Shown here in pieces: positions 8,200 to 17,107 of a stretch of DNA of 64,000 nucleotides (the first letter of the stretch is position 1; each line of letters opens with the position of its first letter). The stretch is taken from assembly GCA_040772545.1 (NCBI GenBank), contig JAXGXY010000002.1, forward strand, positions 1 through 64,000, in the 5' to 3' direction. This stretch comes from UBA1431 sp002329665. GTDB lineage: Bacteria; Bacillota; Clostridia; Christensenellales; UBA1431. Below the pieces are notes generated by a model that saw only the letters and a program-made list of their open reading frames with translations, was not told where the DNA came from and made no database searches. A program made the translations under genes and the position numbers.

Positions 8200-9321
8200 A
8201 TGGCAGGTCTGAGTCGCGCCGAAAAGAACTATCTCGCCGATACCCTGCAAAAGACGGTGACGGAACTTGTGAAAGCCAAGGCCGCGGCCCTGCAGCACAA
8301 CGACCCGAAGACCGCCCTTGACATACTGGACAAGGCCGTCAGGATCGTGCACAGCACCGAACTCGAGCTGCTGCTCGGCGAGATCCTGAACGTACAGAGC
8401 GTCAAGGCCATCAACGCGGTCATGGAAACGTCCGGCGCGGGCAAGAACCCCGCCGATGTGCTGGAAGCGGCGGCAAAAGACCTCGAAAGGGCGGTGGCGC
8501 TGGGCTGCAGGAACGCGCAAAGGAACCTCGAAGGCGCGAGGAACCTGCTCGCACAGGCGAAGCGGGGGATGCTGGGCATCAGCGCCGGCACGGCGGACGC
8601 CATCGAGCTGGCCACCCTGGCCGCCAAAGGCAACGATACCGACAGGGCAGTCGCCATCCTCGAAACCGCGCTCAAAAGCGCCGCCGCCGGCGACAAGGCC
8701 GCCCTCAGGGCGTTTCTGGCACAGATGCTCAACCAGCGCGGCGTGCAGAAGGCCAACAGGGTGAACGACGCCATAGGCGGCCGGTCGGGGCACGCGGCGG
8801 TAAAACTGAAAAAACTCCTCACGGGCCGGGGCAAGCCGGACCTGTGGATCATCGGGCTCTTCCGGTTCGCGTTCACGGGGTTCGGATACTTCGGAAGCAT
8901 CTTTTACGTCATGCTGCTGCACTATAGCGCCGCCTGGCTCCTGTTGACGGCCCTCGACATCCAACACTCGTCGACGCCGGGAATCCTCATCACGATCGGG
9001 GTCATGGCCGTCTTGTTCGCGGTCTTCATCTCCGCCTGCGTGCGCAGGCGGGGCCGGTCCGTCTGCGGGGTGAAACTCTGCGCCGCCCCGGCGAAATTCG
9101 CCCATACCATCCCGGGACACGGCCGGGTGGAGGTGTGCGCAAGGCACTCCAACCGGATCAAGAACATCGTGCAAAGCCGTATGAAACTCGACCGGGACCT
9201 AAAGGCGCTTCTCAATGCCGCGAGGGACGACCTGCAGCGGGCGCAGGGGTACGACCCGGCCAACGAGCAGATCAGGAAAAACCTGCAGAGCGTGCGCGAC
9301 ATGATCGCCGGTTCAAATTGA
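8200..9321 (+). CDS. Membrane protein with helical-repeat N-terminus, function unknown
   Basis: About 373 residues from ATG 8200, 6 nt after AAGGAAGG; an in-frame ATG at 8194 is too close to that site. Residues 1-200 are helical and repeat-like (SRAEKNYLADTLQKT, then alternating Ala/Leu helices as in TPR arrays). Two hydrophobic segments follow, near 215-248 and 261-281, and then a basic cytosolic tail with further helices. I do not recognise a named family. Its place between the J-like protein and the LysM protein suggests that it ties the chaperone set to the membrane. Confidence 0.75.
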   Translation: MAGLSRAEKNYLADTLQKTVTELVKAKAAALQHNDPKTALDILDKAVRIVHSTELELLLGEILNVQSVKAINAVMETSGAGKNPADVLEAAAKDLERAVALGCRNAQRNLEGARNLLAQAKRGMLGISAGTADAIELATLAAKGNDTDRAVAILETALKSAAAGDKAALRAFLAQMLNQRGVQKANRVNDAIGGRSGHAAVKLKKLLTGRGKPDLWIIGLFRFAFTGFGYFGSIFYVMLLHYSAAWLLLTALDIQHSSTPGILITIGVMAVLFAVFISACVRRRGRSVCGVKLCAAPAKFAHTIPGHGRVEVCARHSNRIKNIVQSRMKLDRDLKALLNAARDDLQRAQGYDPANEQIRKNLQSVRDMIAGSN

Positions 9322-9352
9322 CGTGACATTATTGGGCCAAGGAGAAAAATCG

Positions 9353-10432
9353 ATGACAGACTGCATCTGCGGGTTCGGCAAGGGCCTGCCCGACGGGCAG
9401 GCGACATGCCCCTACTGCGGCACGGACCTTTCCCTTCTTAAAAAGATCGGGGCGCTGCCCGGGAGTTATGTCCGAAGGGGCGAAAAGCTGTTGCGCGCGG
9501 GGCGGACGGAGGAAGCCGTGCGCGCGCTGGAAACGGCCGCCGCCCTGGACCCGGCTTCCGCGGCTCTCCGGCGCGCGCTCGCTGAAGCCTACGCCGAAAG
9601 GGGAGAGCATGAAAGGGCGCTTCGCCTCTACGACGAGGCGCTCGGGCTGGACCCCGGCGACGAAGGCGTCCGTGACGCGCGGGCAAAGGCGCAGGAAGCG
9701 GCGAAGAGGACGGCGGCCGAAAGGGACAAAAAGCGCGTCCGGCATAAGGCGCTCATTGTCCTCGTCCCGGCCGCCGCCTTTATTATCGGATTGCTTTTCG
9801 CCCCCGCCGCCGGCCTGACCGGCCCCGGAAAAGGCGGCGCTGCGGCGGTCATGCCCCCGGCCGAAATCGAAGCGTCGCTGGCGCGCTGCGCTTCTCTCGA
9901 AGGCGCGGACATCGCCGTCGAATCGGAAGGCGGCGCGCTGAAGGTGCGCGGCGTGGTCCCCGACGAGAGGACGAGGGAGTTTGTCAAGGACGTCGTGGAA
10001 AACGGGGCGGGCGGAAGGCGGGTCGACCTCGGGGAGCTGAAGGTGAGCGCGCCCTCGCCCGGCGAGATCGCCGAAAGGATCGAAACGGGCATCGCGGGCG
10101 ACCCGGCGCTGGCCGGATCGGACGTGACCGCCGCGGCGTCGGGCGGCGCCGTCGTGCTGTCCGGGACGGCGCCCGAAGGGAGCCGGGACGCGCTGGCCGC
10201 GCGCATAGCGCTGGAGGCCGGGAACGCCGGCGTCGCGGTCATCGCCGACGTGACGTACGGCAGGGGCGCCGCGGCCTACACAGTGAAAGCGGGCGACACG
10301 CTCTATTCGATCGCCCGGCGGTTTTACGGCGACGGGAACGGCTGGACGCGCATCTACGAAGCCAACAGGGGGCTCCTCGCGGCGCCCGGCAGCCTCGAAA
10401 CGGGCATGGAACTGACGGTCCCCGCGAAGTGA
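9353..10432 (+). CDS. Zinc ribbon-TPR-TM-BON-LysM protein
   Basis: 359 residues with a mosaic layout: an N-terminal zinc ribbon (Cys 4, 6, 19, 22), TPR-like helices (about 40-115), one transmembrane segment (about 133-155), two stretches resembling BON domains (about 165-300) and a C-terminal LysM domain (about 309-358, YTVKAGDTLYSIARRFYG). LysM binds peptidoglycan, so the part after the helix should be extracytoplasmic while the ribbon and TPRs face the cytoplasm. The start is ATG 9353 behind AAGGAGA (9339-9345) rather than the upstream GTG at 9323. In this operon it is the likely bridge between the cytosolic chaperones and the envelope. Confidence 0.85.
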   Translation: MTDCICGFGKGLPDGQATCPYCGTDLSLLKKIGALPGSYVRRGEKLLRAGRTEEAVRALETAAALDPASAALRRALAEAYAERGEHERALRLYDEALGLDPGDEGVRDARAKAQEAAKRTAAERDKKRVRHKALIVLVPAAAFIIGLLFAPAAGLTGPGKGGAAAVMPPAEIEASLARCASLEGADIAVESEGGALKVRGVVPDERTREFVKDVVENGAGGRRVDLGELKVSAPSPGEIAERIETGIAGDPALAGSDVTAAASGGAVVLSGTAPEGSRDALAARIALEAGNAGVAVIADVTYGRGAAAYTVKAGDTLYSIARRFYGDGNGWTRIYEANRGLLAAPGSLETGMELTVPAK

Positions 10433-10466
10433 CGGGGCCCGAACGCAATACAAAGGAGAGAGCGAA

Positions 10467-12878
10467 ATGGCGAATCTGTCTACGGCGTCCGTCATAGCCT
10501 TCAACCTCGCGGCGGAAGAAGCGAAGGCCCTTAACAGCGTCTATATCGACATCGACCACCTGCTGCTGGGCCTGTTGAAGGCCGAGGACGCGCTCACCCT
10601 CGATCCGGGCGATGTCAAAGGCATCGGCGAAGCCCAGTGGCGGGAGGCCTGCGCCGAGATCCGCGAATTCACGGGCCGGCTGCAAAAGGCGGGCGTGGAC
10701 TGCAAGGCCGCCAGGCGCCGGTTCCGCGGCGTGTTGCACGGGGCGGGAGGCTACGAAAAAGGCGTCTTTTCGGGGCACCGGACGCAGAGGGGCAGGGAAG
10801 CCTTCGCGCTTGCCGAGAAGCTCTGCCTGGAAACGGTCGAGCCGCGCATCGGCCCGGCGCAGCTGTGCACCGCGGTCATACGGCTGGGGTCTGACGGGAT
10901 GGACGCCTTCTTCAGCCAGATGCGCTGGGACAAAGAGGCCCTGTTAAGCGCCGTCCTCCCGCCCTCGCAGCCCGCCGAACCTCCGGCGGACGACGGGCAG
11001 CCGGCTGCGGAAGGCGCCGGAAAAGCGCCGAAGCGGAGGCGTACCCCGTATCTGGACAAGTTCGGCAAGGACTACACGAAGCTGGCCCGCGAGGGCAGGC
11101 TGGAGACGGCGATCGGCAGGCGCGGCGAGATCAGGAAGGTCGCGCAGATACTGGTGCAGAGGAAGAAGAACAACCCTATTCTCGTAGGCGACGCGGGCGT
11201 TGGCAAGACCTGCATCGTCGAAGGCCTCGCGCACCATATCGTACAGCCGGACGCCCCAGAATCCATCCGCAGCCTGAAGATCATAGAACTGGGCATGGGC
11301 GCGCTGGTCGCCGGGACGAAGTACAGGGGGGACTTCGAGGAAAGGCTGGACATGCTGCTCAAGGAGGCGTCCTCGGACCCGAACATCGTCCTGTTTTTCG
11401 ACGAGGTGCACCTGATGGTCGGGGCGGGCGCTTCGGGCGAGGGGGGCATGGACGCGGCCAACATCCTCAAGCCGGCGCTGGCGAGGGGCGAGATCAAGTG
11501 CATCGGGGCGACGACGACGGCGGAATACCACAAATTCATCGAAAAGGACGCGGCGCTCGAGCGGCGGTTCCAGATCGTCTGGGTGGACGAGCCGACGCCA
11601 AAGGAGGCCGTGCAGATACTCACGGGCATCAGGCCGAAGTACGAGGAATACTACGGCATCTCCATCCCCGACGAGGCCATAGAAGCCGCGGTATCGCTTT
11701 CCGTAAGGTACCTGCCCGATTTCAGGCTCCCCGACAAGGCGATCGACCTGATCGACCAGGCCTGCTCGGCGATCCTGCTGGGCACGGTATCCGGCGAGAA
11801 GGCGGCGGAGGCCAAAGAGGACCGGACGCTAAAAGCAGGCGACGTCGCCGCGGTCGTGTCGGTGCGCTGCCGCATCCCGGTGGAGGAACTCACGGCGGAG
11901 GAAAGCGAGAGACTCCTTGCCATGGAAGACTTCCTCAGGGAGCGGATAGTCGGCCAGGACCACGCCGTGAAGGCCGTTTCGGAGACGATCCGCAGGGCGA
12001 AGGCAGGGCTGAAGGACCCGCAAAAGCCGATAGGGGTCTTTTTGTTCCTCGGCTCGACGGGGATAGGGAAGACCGAGCTTGCCAAGGCCCTCGCCGGGTT
12101 CCTGTTCCGAGACGAGAGCAGGCTCGTCGCCATAGACATGTCGGAGTATCAGGAAAAGCATACCGTATCCAAGCTGCTCGGGGCGCCTCCGGGGTACGTC
12201 GGGCACGAGCAGGAGGGGATCCTGTCGCAGAAGATAAGGGCCAACCCGTATTCGGTGGTCGTGTTCGACGAAGTGGAGAAGGCCCACCCCGCCATTTTCG
12301 ACATCTTCCTCCAGATATTCGACGAGGGAAGGCTCACCGACTCGCACGGGCGGCGGATCAATTTCACCGAGACGATTATCATCCTCACGTCCAACCTGGG
12401 CACCGGGAAGGCCGTGCGGCACCGGCAGCGCCACATCGGTTTCGGGCAGGAGAGAGGCGGGGGCGGCGACGCAGAGACCCAAAAGGCCGAACAGGACCGG
12501 TCGGAATACGAAGCCGGCGTCTTCGCCGCGGTGAGCTCGGCGCTCAGGCCCGAACTCCTCAACCGCATCGACCAGAAGATCGTCTTCTATCCCCTCGGCA
12601 GGGACGCTGTCCGCACGATCATCGACAAGATCGAGGCCAGGGTCAACGAGAGGCTCGCCGGGCGGGGCATCGGCATCGCCCTCGAAGAAGGCGTCCGCGA
12701 TTTCCTCATGGAAAAGGGGTACAGCGAGGCGTACGGCGCGCGGGAGATGGTGAGGGCGTTTGAAACGCACATCACCAAGCCCCTTTCACAGCAGATACTC
12801 GAAGGCTCGATAAAACGGGGAGACAAAGTGGTCATCGGCTGCGAAAACGGGCGGCTGACCATGGACCTGATGCACTAG
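10467..12878 (+). CDS. ClpA/ClpC-like AAA+ ATPase with two rings
   Basis: 803 residues. A divergent Clp N-domain (about 1-160) is followed by D1 (Walker A GDAGVGKT at 241-248, Walker B LFFDEVH) and D2 (Walker A GSTGIGKT from 529, Walker B VVFDEVEKAH). There is no long coiled-coil middle domain, which separates it from ClpB. After TSNLG in D2 there is RHIGFGQ (I657-G658-F659), at the place where ClpA, ClpC and ClpX carry the ClpP-docking loop. It may therefore feed substrates to ClpP. It is the last gene of the operon and is followed by a terminator at 12984. It could unfold clients handed over by the Hsp70-like protein. Confidence 0.92.
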   Translation: MANLSTASVIAFNLAAEEAKALNSVYIDIDHLLLGLLKAEDALTLDPGDVKGIGEAQWREACAEIREFTGRLQKAGVDCKAARRRFRGVLHGAGGYEKGVFSGHRTQRGREAFALAEKLCLETVEPRIGPAQLCTAVIRLGSDGMDAFFSQMRWDKEALLSAVLPPSQPAEPPADDGQPAAEGAGKAPKRRRTPYLDKFGKDYTKLAREGRLETAIGRRGEIRKVAQILVQRKKNNPILVGDAGVGKTCIVEGLAHHIVQPDAPESIRSLKIIELGMGALVAGTKYRGDFEERLDMLLKEASSDPNIVLFFDEVHLMVGAGASGEGGMDAANILKPALARGEIKCIGATTTAEYHKFIEKDAALERRFQIVWVDEPTPKEAVQILTGIRPKYEEYYGISIPDEAIEAAVSLSVRYLPDFRLPDKAIDLIDQACSAILLGTVSGEKAAEAKEDRTLKAGDVAAVVSVRCRIPVEELTAEESERLLAMEDFLRERIVGQDHAVKAVSETIRRAKAGLKDPQKPIGVFLFLGSTGIGKTELAKALAGFLFRDESRLVAIDMSEYQEKHTVSKLLGAPPGYVGHEQEGILSQKIRANPYSVVVFDEVEKAHPAIFDIFLQIFDEGRLTDSHGRRINFTETIIILTSNLGTGKAVRHRQRHIGFGQERGGGGDAETQKAEQDRSEYEAGVFAAVSSALRPELLNRIDQKIVFYPLGRDAVRTIIDKIEARVNERLAGRGIGIALEEGVRDFLMEKGYSEAYGAREMVRAFETHITKPLSQQILEGSIKRGDKVVIGCENGRLTMDLMH

Positions 12879-12983
12879 AGCGCCAGGCGGCCGCACGAAT
12901 TGCCAAGATATATTATTGAATTTATACACTATACGTGGTATCCTAGGCAATAGGGATAGAGCCCGGAAAGAGTAAGAGATTCA

Positions 12984-13036
12984 ACGGGTATCCATTGTCG
13001 CTTTTTGGCGGAGCGAAATGGATACCCGTCTTTTTT
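12984..13036 (+). terminator. Terminator of the kinase-chaperone operon
   Basis: ACGGGTATCCATT and AATGGATACCCGT pair perfectly around a ~21-nt loop and are followed by CTTTTTT. A weak promoter-like pair (TTGAAT 12916, TATCCT 12939, 17-bp spacing) lies before it, so a short independent RNA ending here is possible. The rest of the gap up to 13165 holds no gene; a small hairpin near 13094-13112 is the only structure seen. Confidence 0.88.
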
Positions 13037-13165
13037 AAGGCCCGAAAGCGACAGCGTAATAACCGGGGGGAGGTGGTAAACAATCAAAGAGAGCCGGCAA
13101 AACGGTTGCCTGGTGTTGATAAGTCAAGTTTGGTTGGGTCAGACGGTTTTAGATGAGGAGGAGCC

Positions 13166-14158
13166 ATGAAAAAGATCATCAATAATCCCGAGCAGGTCGT
13201 TACCGAGATGCTCGAGGGAGTTGTCAAAGCACATCCTGACTACGTAACCTGTATTCCCGACAAACACGTACTCGTACGGAAGAACCTGACCAAGAAAGTG
13301 ACTCTCGTGAGCGGCGGCGGAAGCGGGCACGAGCCTTCGCACGGCGGATACGTCGGAAAAGGGATGCTGGACGCCGCTGTCGCGGGCGAAGTCTTCACCT
13401 CGCCGACGCCCGACCAGGTTTTCGAGGCGATCAAGGCGATTGACCAGGGAAAAGGCGTGCTGATGGTCATCAAGAACTACACCGGCGATATACTCAACTT
13501 CGAGATGGCCGGCGAGATGGCGGAGGCGGAAGGCATCGAGACGGCCAGCGTCGTGGTGAATGACGATGTCGCGGTGGAGGACAGCCTTTACACGACCGGC
13601 CGAAGGGGGATCGCGGGGACGGTCCTGATCCACAAGATCGCGGGTGCCGCCGCCGAAAAAGGCATGGAGCTTGCCGAGGTGAAACGGGTCGCCGAGAAGG
13701 TGATCGCGAACGTGCGGAGCATGGGCATGTCCCTCACGCCCTGCACGATACCGGCGGCGGGCAAGCCGGGCTTCGATCTCGCCGAGGACGAGATGGAGAT
13801 CGGCCTGGGCATCCACGGCGAGCCGGGGACGCACAGGGACAGGATCGCCGACGCCGCGAGCATCGTGAAACAGCTCACCGACAAGATACTCGGCGACATG
13901 AAACTCGCGTCCGGCGACGAGGTGGCGCTCATGATCAACGGCCTCGGCGGGACGCCGCTGATGGAACTCTACATCGCGAACAACGAGGTCCGCAAGATAC
14001 TCGATCCTCTGGGGATCAAGATCGCCAAAACGCTGGTGGGCAACTTCATGACGTCCATTGAGATGGCGGGTTTCTCGGTCACGATCCTGAAACTCGACGA
14101 TGAGATCAAGGAACTGCTCAACGCGCCCGCGGACACGCCGGCATTCAAACAGGTCTGA
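13166..14158 (+). CDS. dhaK: Dihydroxyacetone kinase subunit K
   Basis: DhaK binds dihydroxyacetone covalently through a histidine, and DhaL-ADP passes phosphate to it, giving dihydroxyacetone phosphate. The 330-residue length is typical. The N-terminal substrate region shows SGGGSGHEPSHGGYVGKGML, and the hemiaminal histidine is within GLGIHGEPG. The start has GAGGAGG just upstream. It is the first gene of dhaK-dhaL-dhaM-ptsI-ptsH, so substrate binding, phosphate carrier and PEP-dependent donors are made together. No clear sigma-A promoter or cre site was found in front. Confidence 0.97.
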   Translation: MKKIINNPEQVVTEMLEGVVKAHPDYVTCIPDKHVLVRKNLTKKVTLVSGGGSGHEPSHGGYVGKGMLDAAVAGEVFTSPTPDQVFEAIKAIDQGKGVLMVIKNYTGDILNFEMAGEMAEAEGIETASVVVNDDVAVEDSLYTTGRRGIAGTVLIHKIAGAAAEKGMELAEVKRVAEKVIANVRSMGMSLTPCTIPAAGKPGFDLAEDEMEIGLGIHGEPGTHRDRIADAASIVKQLTDKILGDMKLASGDEVALMINGLGGTPLMELYIANNEVRKILDPLGIKIAKTLVGNFMTSIEMAGFSVTILKLDDEIKELLNAPADTPAFKQV

Positions 14159-14250
14159 AGCTTTTAACGCCCAGGGGCAACGGGGCCGCCGCGCCCCGTT
14201 GCCCCGGCCTGCAATCCCATAATAATCCACAATAGAAACGAGGAAACAAG

Positions 14251-14883
14251 ATGGGTTCTGCGCAATCATTGAAGAAGATCATCGACGCGATAGGCGACGC
14301 GATCATCGAAAACAAGGAGTACCTGACGGACCTGGACAGGCCTATAGGGGACAGCGACCACGGGTTCAACATGGCCAAGGGCTTTAGCGTGGTGAAGCAA
14401 AAGCTCCCGGACATGGATAACGAGAGCGTCGAGAACCTGCTCAAGACGGTGGCGATGGCGCTCATCTCCACGGTGGGCGGGGCTTCCGGCCCGCTTTACG
14501 GGACCGCCTTCCTGCAGGCGTCCAAGGTGATGAAGGGCAAGGACGAGATCGGCAGGGAGGACGTCGTCGCGATATTCGAGGAGGCCACCCAGGGCGTCGC
14601 GAAACGGGGCAAGTCCCACCAGGGCGAAAAGACCATGCTAGACGCCCTGATACCGGCGACGGAAACGCTCAAAGCCGAAATAGCGGCCGGGGCGCCTCTG
14701 GCCGAAGCCTTCGAAAAGGCCGCGCAGTCCGCGCTGGAGGGCGTGGAGTACACCAAGACGATCATCGCCACCAAAGGCAGGGCGAGCTATCTCGGCGAGC
14801 GGAGCATCGGCCACCAGGACCCCGGCGCGACGTCGAGCTACATCATCATCGACACAGTAGCGAAAGCGCTTAGCGGGGGCTGA
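14251..14883 (+). CDS. dhaL: Dihydroxyacetone kinase subunit L (ADP-binding)
   Basis: 210 residues. DhaL holds ADP as a permanent cofactor, is rephosphorylated by DhaM and phosphorylates the substrate on DhaK. The metal-binding Asp cluster is present as PIGDSDHGFNM, the nucleotide-binding turn as GGASGPLYGTAF and the C-terminal loop as DPGATS. A 92-nt gap with a GC-rich inverted repeat (around 14170-14205) separates it from dhaK, perhaps setting unequal expression. The ATG follows GAGGAAAC. Confidence 0.96.
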   Translation: MGSAQSLKKIIDAIGDAIIENKEYLTDLDRPIGDSDHGFNMAKGFSVVKQKLPDMDNESVENLLKTVAMALISTVGGASGPLYGTAFLQASKVMKGKDEIGREDVVAIFEEATQGVAKRGKSHQGEKTMLDALIPATETLKAEIAAGAPLAEAFEKAAQSALEGVEYTKTIIATKGRASYLGERSIGHQDPGATSSYIIIDTVAKALSGG

Positions 14884-14887
14884 AACG

Positions 14888-15283
14888 ATGGTGGGCATCG
14901 TCATTGTGTCGCACAGCGACAAGATAGCGCAGGGCACGGTCGAACTCTGCGAGCAGATGTCCCAGGGACTGGTGAAGGTAATACCGGCGGGCGGAACTTC
15001 GGACAACGATATCGGTACGGACGCGACGAAGATCGAAAAGGCGATTGTGCAGGCCGATTCGGGCGAGGGCGTGCTGGTCTTCGTGGACCTGGGCAGCGCG
15101 ATGATGAGCACCGACGTGGCCTTCGAGCTCCTAAACGGGGAGCTGAGGAAGCGGGTCGTCATCGCGGACGCCCCGCTGGTGGAGGGCAGCGTTGTGGCCA
15201 CGGTGCAGGCGTCGATGGGGAGCGATTTGGAGACGGTCAGGGCCACGGCCGAGGAAAGCAGGGAAATGTCCAAGCTGGAATAG
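14888..15283 (+). CDS. dhaM: Dihydroxyacetone kinase phosphotransfer subunit (EIIA type)
   Basis: 131 residues containing only the mannose-type EIIA fold, unlike the E. coli protein, which fuses EIIA, HPr and EI-like domains. The phospho-accepting histidine is in GIVIVSHSDKIA near the N-terminus; DLGSAMMSTD is the second conserved strand. It would take phosphate from HPr and give it to ADP bound on DhaL. The start is 4 nt after the dhaL stop. The missing HPr and EI parts are provided by separate genes directly downstream. Confidence 0.94.
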   Translation: MVGIVIVSHSDKIAQGTVELCEQMSQGLVKVIPAGGTSDNDIGTDATKIEKAIVQADSGEGVLVFVDLGSAMMSTDVAFELLNGELRKRVVIADAPLVEGSVVATVQASMGSDLETVRATAEESREMSKLE

Positions 15284-15289
15284 GAACAG

Positions 15290-15328
15290 CCGGCCGGTGC
15301 GAAAAACCATTACTGATCCGGCCGGTTA
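15290..15328 (+). other. GC-rich inverted repeat between dhaM and ptsI
   Basis: GCCGGCCGG and CCGGCCGGTT face each other across about 19 nt. There is no T-run, so this is more likely an mRNA-stabilising or processing hairpin than a terminator. Confidence 0.45.
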
Positions 15329-15356
15329 GGTGCACATTTTTTCAGGAGGTCGAACG

Positions 15357-17081
15357 GTGAAAGGGATCCCGGCGTCGGGCGGCATCGCGATCGGGAAGGC
15401 GTTCGTGTATTCGAAGGACCCCTTAAGGGTGTCCCCGGAAACGATTGCCCCCGAAGACGTCCCCGCGCAGCAGGCCGCGCTGGACGCGGCCGTCGAAAAA
15501 AGCCGGGAGCAGCTCCTGGCGATAAAATCGAGGGCCGGGGAAGCGCTGCCCGAAAAAGAGGCGGCCATATTCGAGGCCCATCTCATGTTCCTAGACGACC
15601 CCGAATACACGGGCATCGCGCGCGAGAAGATCGGCATGGAACTCGTACCCGCCGCCTTCGCCGTCAAGGCGGTGACCGACGGCTTCGTCGAAGAGTTCAG
15701 GGCGATAGAGGACGAATATTTCCGGGAAAGGGCGGCCGACATCGCCGACGTGGGGGAGCGCATCGTGCGCAACATACAGGGCGCGGCCGAGGCGGACCTG
15801 TCCCTGATCGAAGCGGGCAGCGTCGTCATAGCGCGCGACCTCGCGCCTTCGGACACGGCGCAGCTGGACCGGACGAAGGTCGCCGGTTTCGTGATGGAAG
15901 TCGGGGGCAAAACGTCCCACACCGCGATCATGGCGCGCTCGCTCGAGATCCCGGCCGTGCTCGGGCTCACGGGCGCCACGCGGGAGATCCGCGCGGGGGA
16001 GACCGTCATCGTGGACGGGGACGAGGGGACGGTGATAACGGCCCCGGAAGAGGCCGAGATCGAGGCGTACGCGAAAAAGAAAAAGGCGTATGAAGCGGAG
16101 CGGGAGGAACTCAGGCTCCTGACCGGCGCCCGGTCCGTCACGGCCGACGGGCACAGGGTGCGCCTCTTCGCCAACATCGGGCTGCCCGCGGACGCAGAGC
16201 ACGCGGAAAAAAACGGCGCGGAGGGGATCGGCCTTTACCGCACCGAGTTTCTGTTCATGGATACGGACGCGATGCCTGACGAGGACAGCCAGTTCATCGC
16301 GTATAGGCAGGTCCTCGAAGCGATGCGGGGCAGGCCGGTCGTCATCAGGACGCTGGACATCGGCGGGGACAAGGAACTCCCGTATTTGAAGATGGAGCAG
16401 GAGGAGAACCCCTTCCTGGGGGTCCGTGCGCTGCGGCTGTGCCTGAAGGAGCCGGCGCTTTTTAAGACACAGCTCAGGGCTATACTGCGCGCCGGCGCCC
16501 ACGGCGACGCCAGGATCATGTTCCCGATGGTCTCGGGGGTTGATGAGGTCCGGCAGGCGAAGGCCGTCCTTATGGACTGCAAGCGCGAGCTGGCCGGGGA
16601 AGGTGCCGCCTTCGACCCGGAAATCAAGGTGGGGATCATGGTCGAGATCCCGTCGGCGGCGCTGACGGCGGAGGCCATCGCGAAGGAAGTGGACTTCTTC
16701 AGCATCGGCACCAACGACCTGTGCCAGTACACGCTGGCCGTGGACAGGATGAACGCCGGGGTCGGCTACCTGTACGACCATTTCCACCCGGCGGTCCTGC
16801 GGCTCATCAAGCTGGTGATCGACGCGGCCCGGGAGGCGGGCGTCCACGCGGGCATGTGCGGCGAGATGGCGGGGGACGAGAAAGCCGCGGCGCTGCTCCT
16901 TGGCCTGGGCCTCGAAGAATTCTCGATGGGCGCCGCGTCGCTTTTGAGGGTGAAGCGGGCGGTGCGGGGAACGGATCTGTCGAAGGCGCGAAGGCTGGCG
17001 GACGAGGCGCTCAGGCTCGAAAGCGCCGGGGCCGTCCGCGCGCTGCTGGAGGCCGCAGGCGGGACCGGTAGCCGGGGATAA
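15357..17081 (+). CDS. ptsI: Phosphoenolpyruvate-protein phosphotransferase (Enzyme I)
   Basis: Enzyme I autophosphorylates from PEP and donates to HPr. It has 574 residues from GTG 15357, chosen because AGGAGG (15344-15349) sits 7 nt upstream; a GTG at 15330 lacks such a site. The active-site histidine is H188 in GGKTSHTAIM. The PEP-binding barrel shows GLYRTEFLFMD, RTLDIGGDKELPY, MFPMVSG, FSIGTNDLCQYTL and GMCGEMAGD. Length and motifs are those of full Enzyme I. It lies between dhaM and ptsH, so it may serve the dihydroxyacetone system first; whether the genome has another ptsI cannot be seen here. Confidence 0.95.
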   Translation: MKGIPASGGIAIGKAFVYSKDPLRVSPETIAPEDVPAQQAALDAAVEKSREQLLAIKSRAGEALPEKEAAIFEAHLMFLDDPEYTGIAREKIGMELVPAAFAVKAVTDGFVEEFRAIEDEYFRERAADIADVGERIVRNIQGAAEADLSLIEAGSVVIARDLAPSDTAQLDRTKVAGFVMEVGGKTSHTAIMARSLEIPAVLGLTGATREIRAGETVIVDGDEGTVITAPEEAEIEAYAKKKKAYEAEREELRLLTGARSVTADGHRVRLFANIGLPADAEHAEKNGAEGIGLYRTEFLFMDTDAMPDEDSQFIAYRQVLEAMRGRPVVIRTLDIGGDKELPYLKMEQEENPFLGVRALRLCLKEPALFKTQLRAILRAGAHGDARIMFPMVSGVDEVRQAKAVLMDCKRELAGEGAAFDPEIKVGIMVEIPSAALTAEAIAKEVDFFSIGTNDLCQYTLAVDRMNAGVGYLYDHFHPAVLRLIKLVIDAAREAGVHAGMCGEMAGDEKAAALLLGLGLEEFSMGAASLLRVKRAVRGTDLSKARRLADEALRLESAGAVRALLEAAGGTGSRG

Positions 17082-17107
17082 CAACAGGCATAAGGCGAGG
17101 AGGGCAC

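Noticed and set aside
1732..12878. Type VI secretion-like cluster (kinase, phosphatase, Clp ATPase)
   Set aside because: No sheath, tube, baseplate or FHA gene is present, the ATPase carries a ClpP-type IGF loop rather than ClpV features, and the host type has a single membrane.
13037..13165. Riboswitch or cre site before dhaK
   Set aside because: No conserved riboswitch core and no good cre match could be found; only a small hairpin is present.
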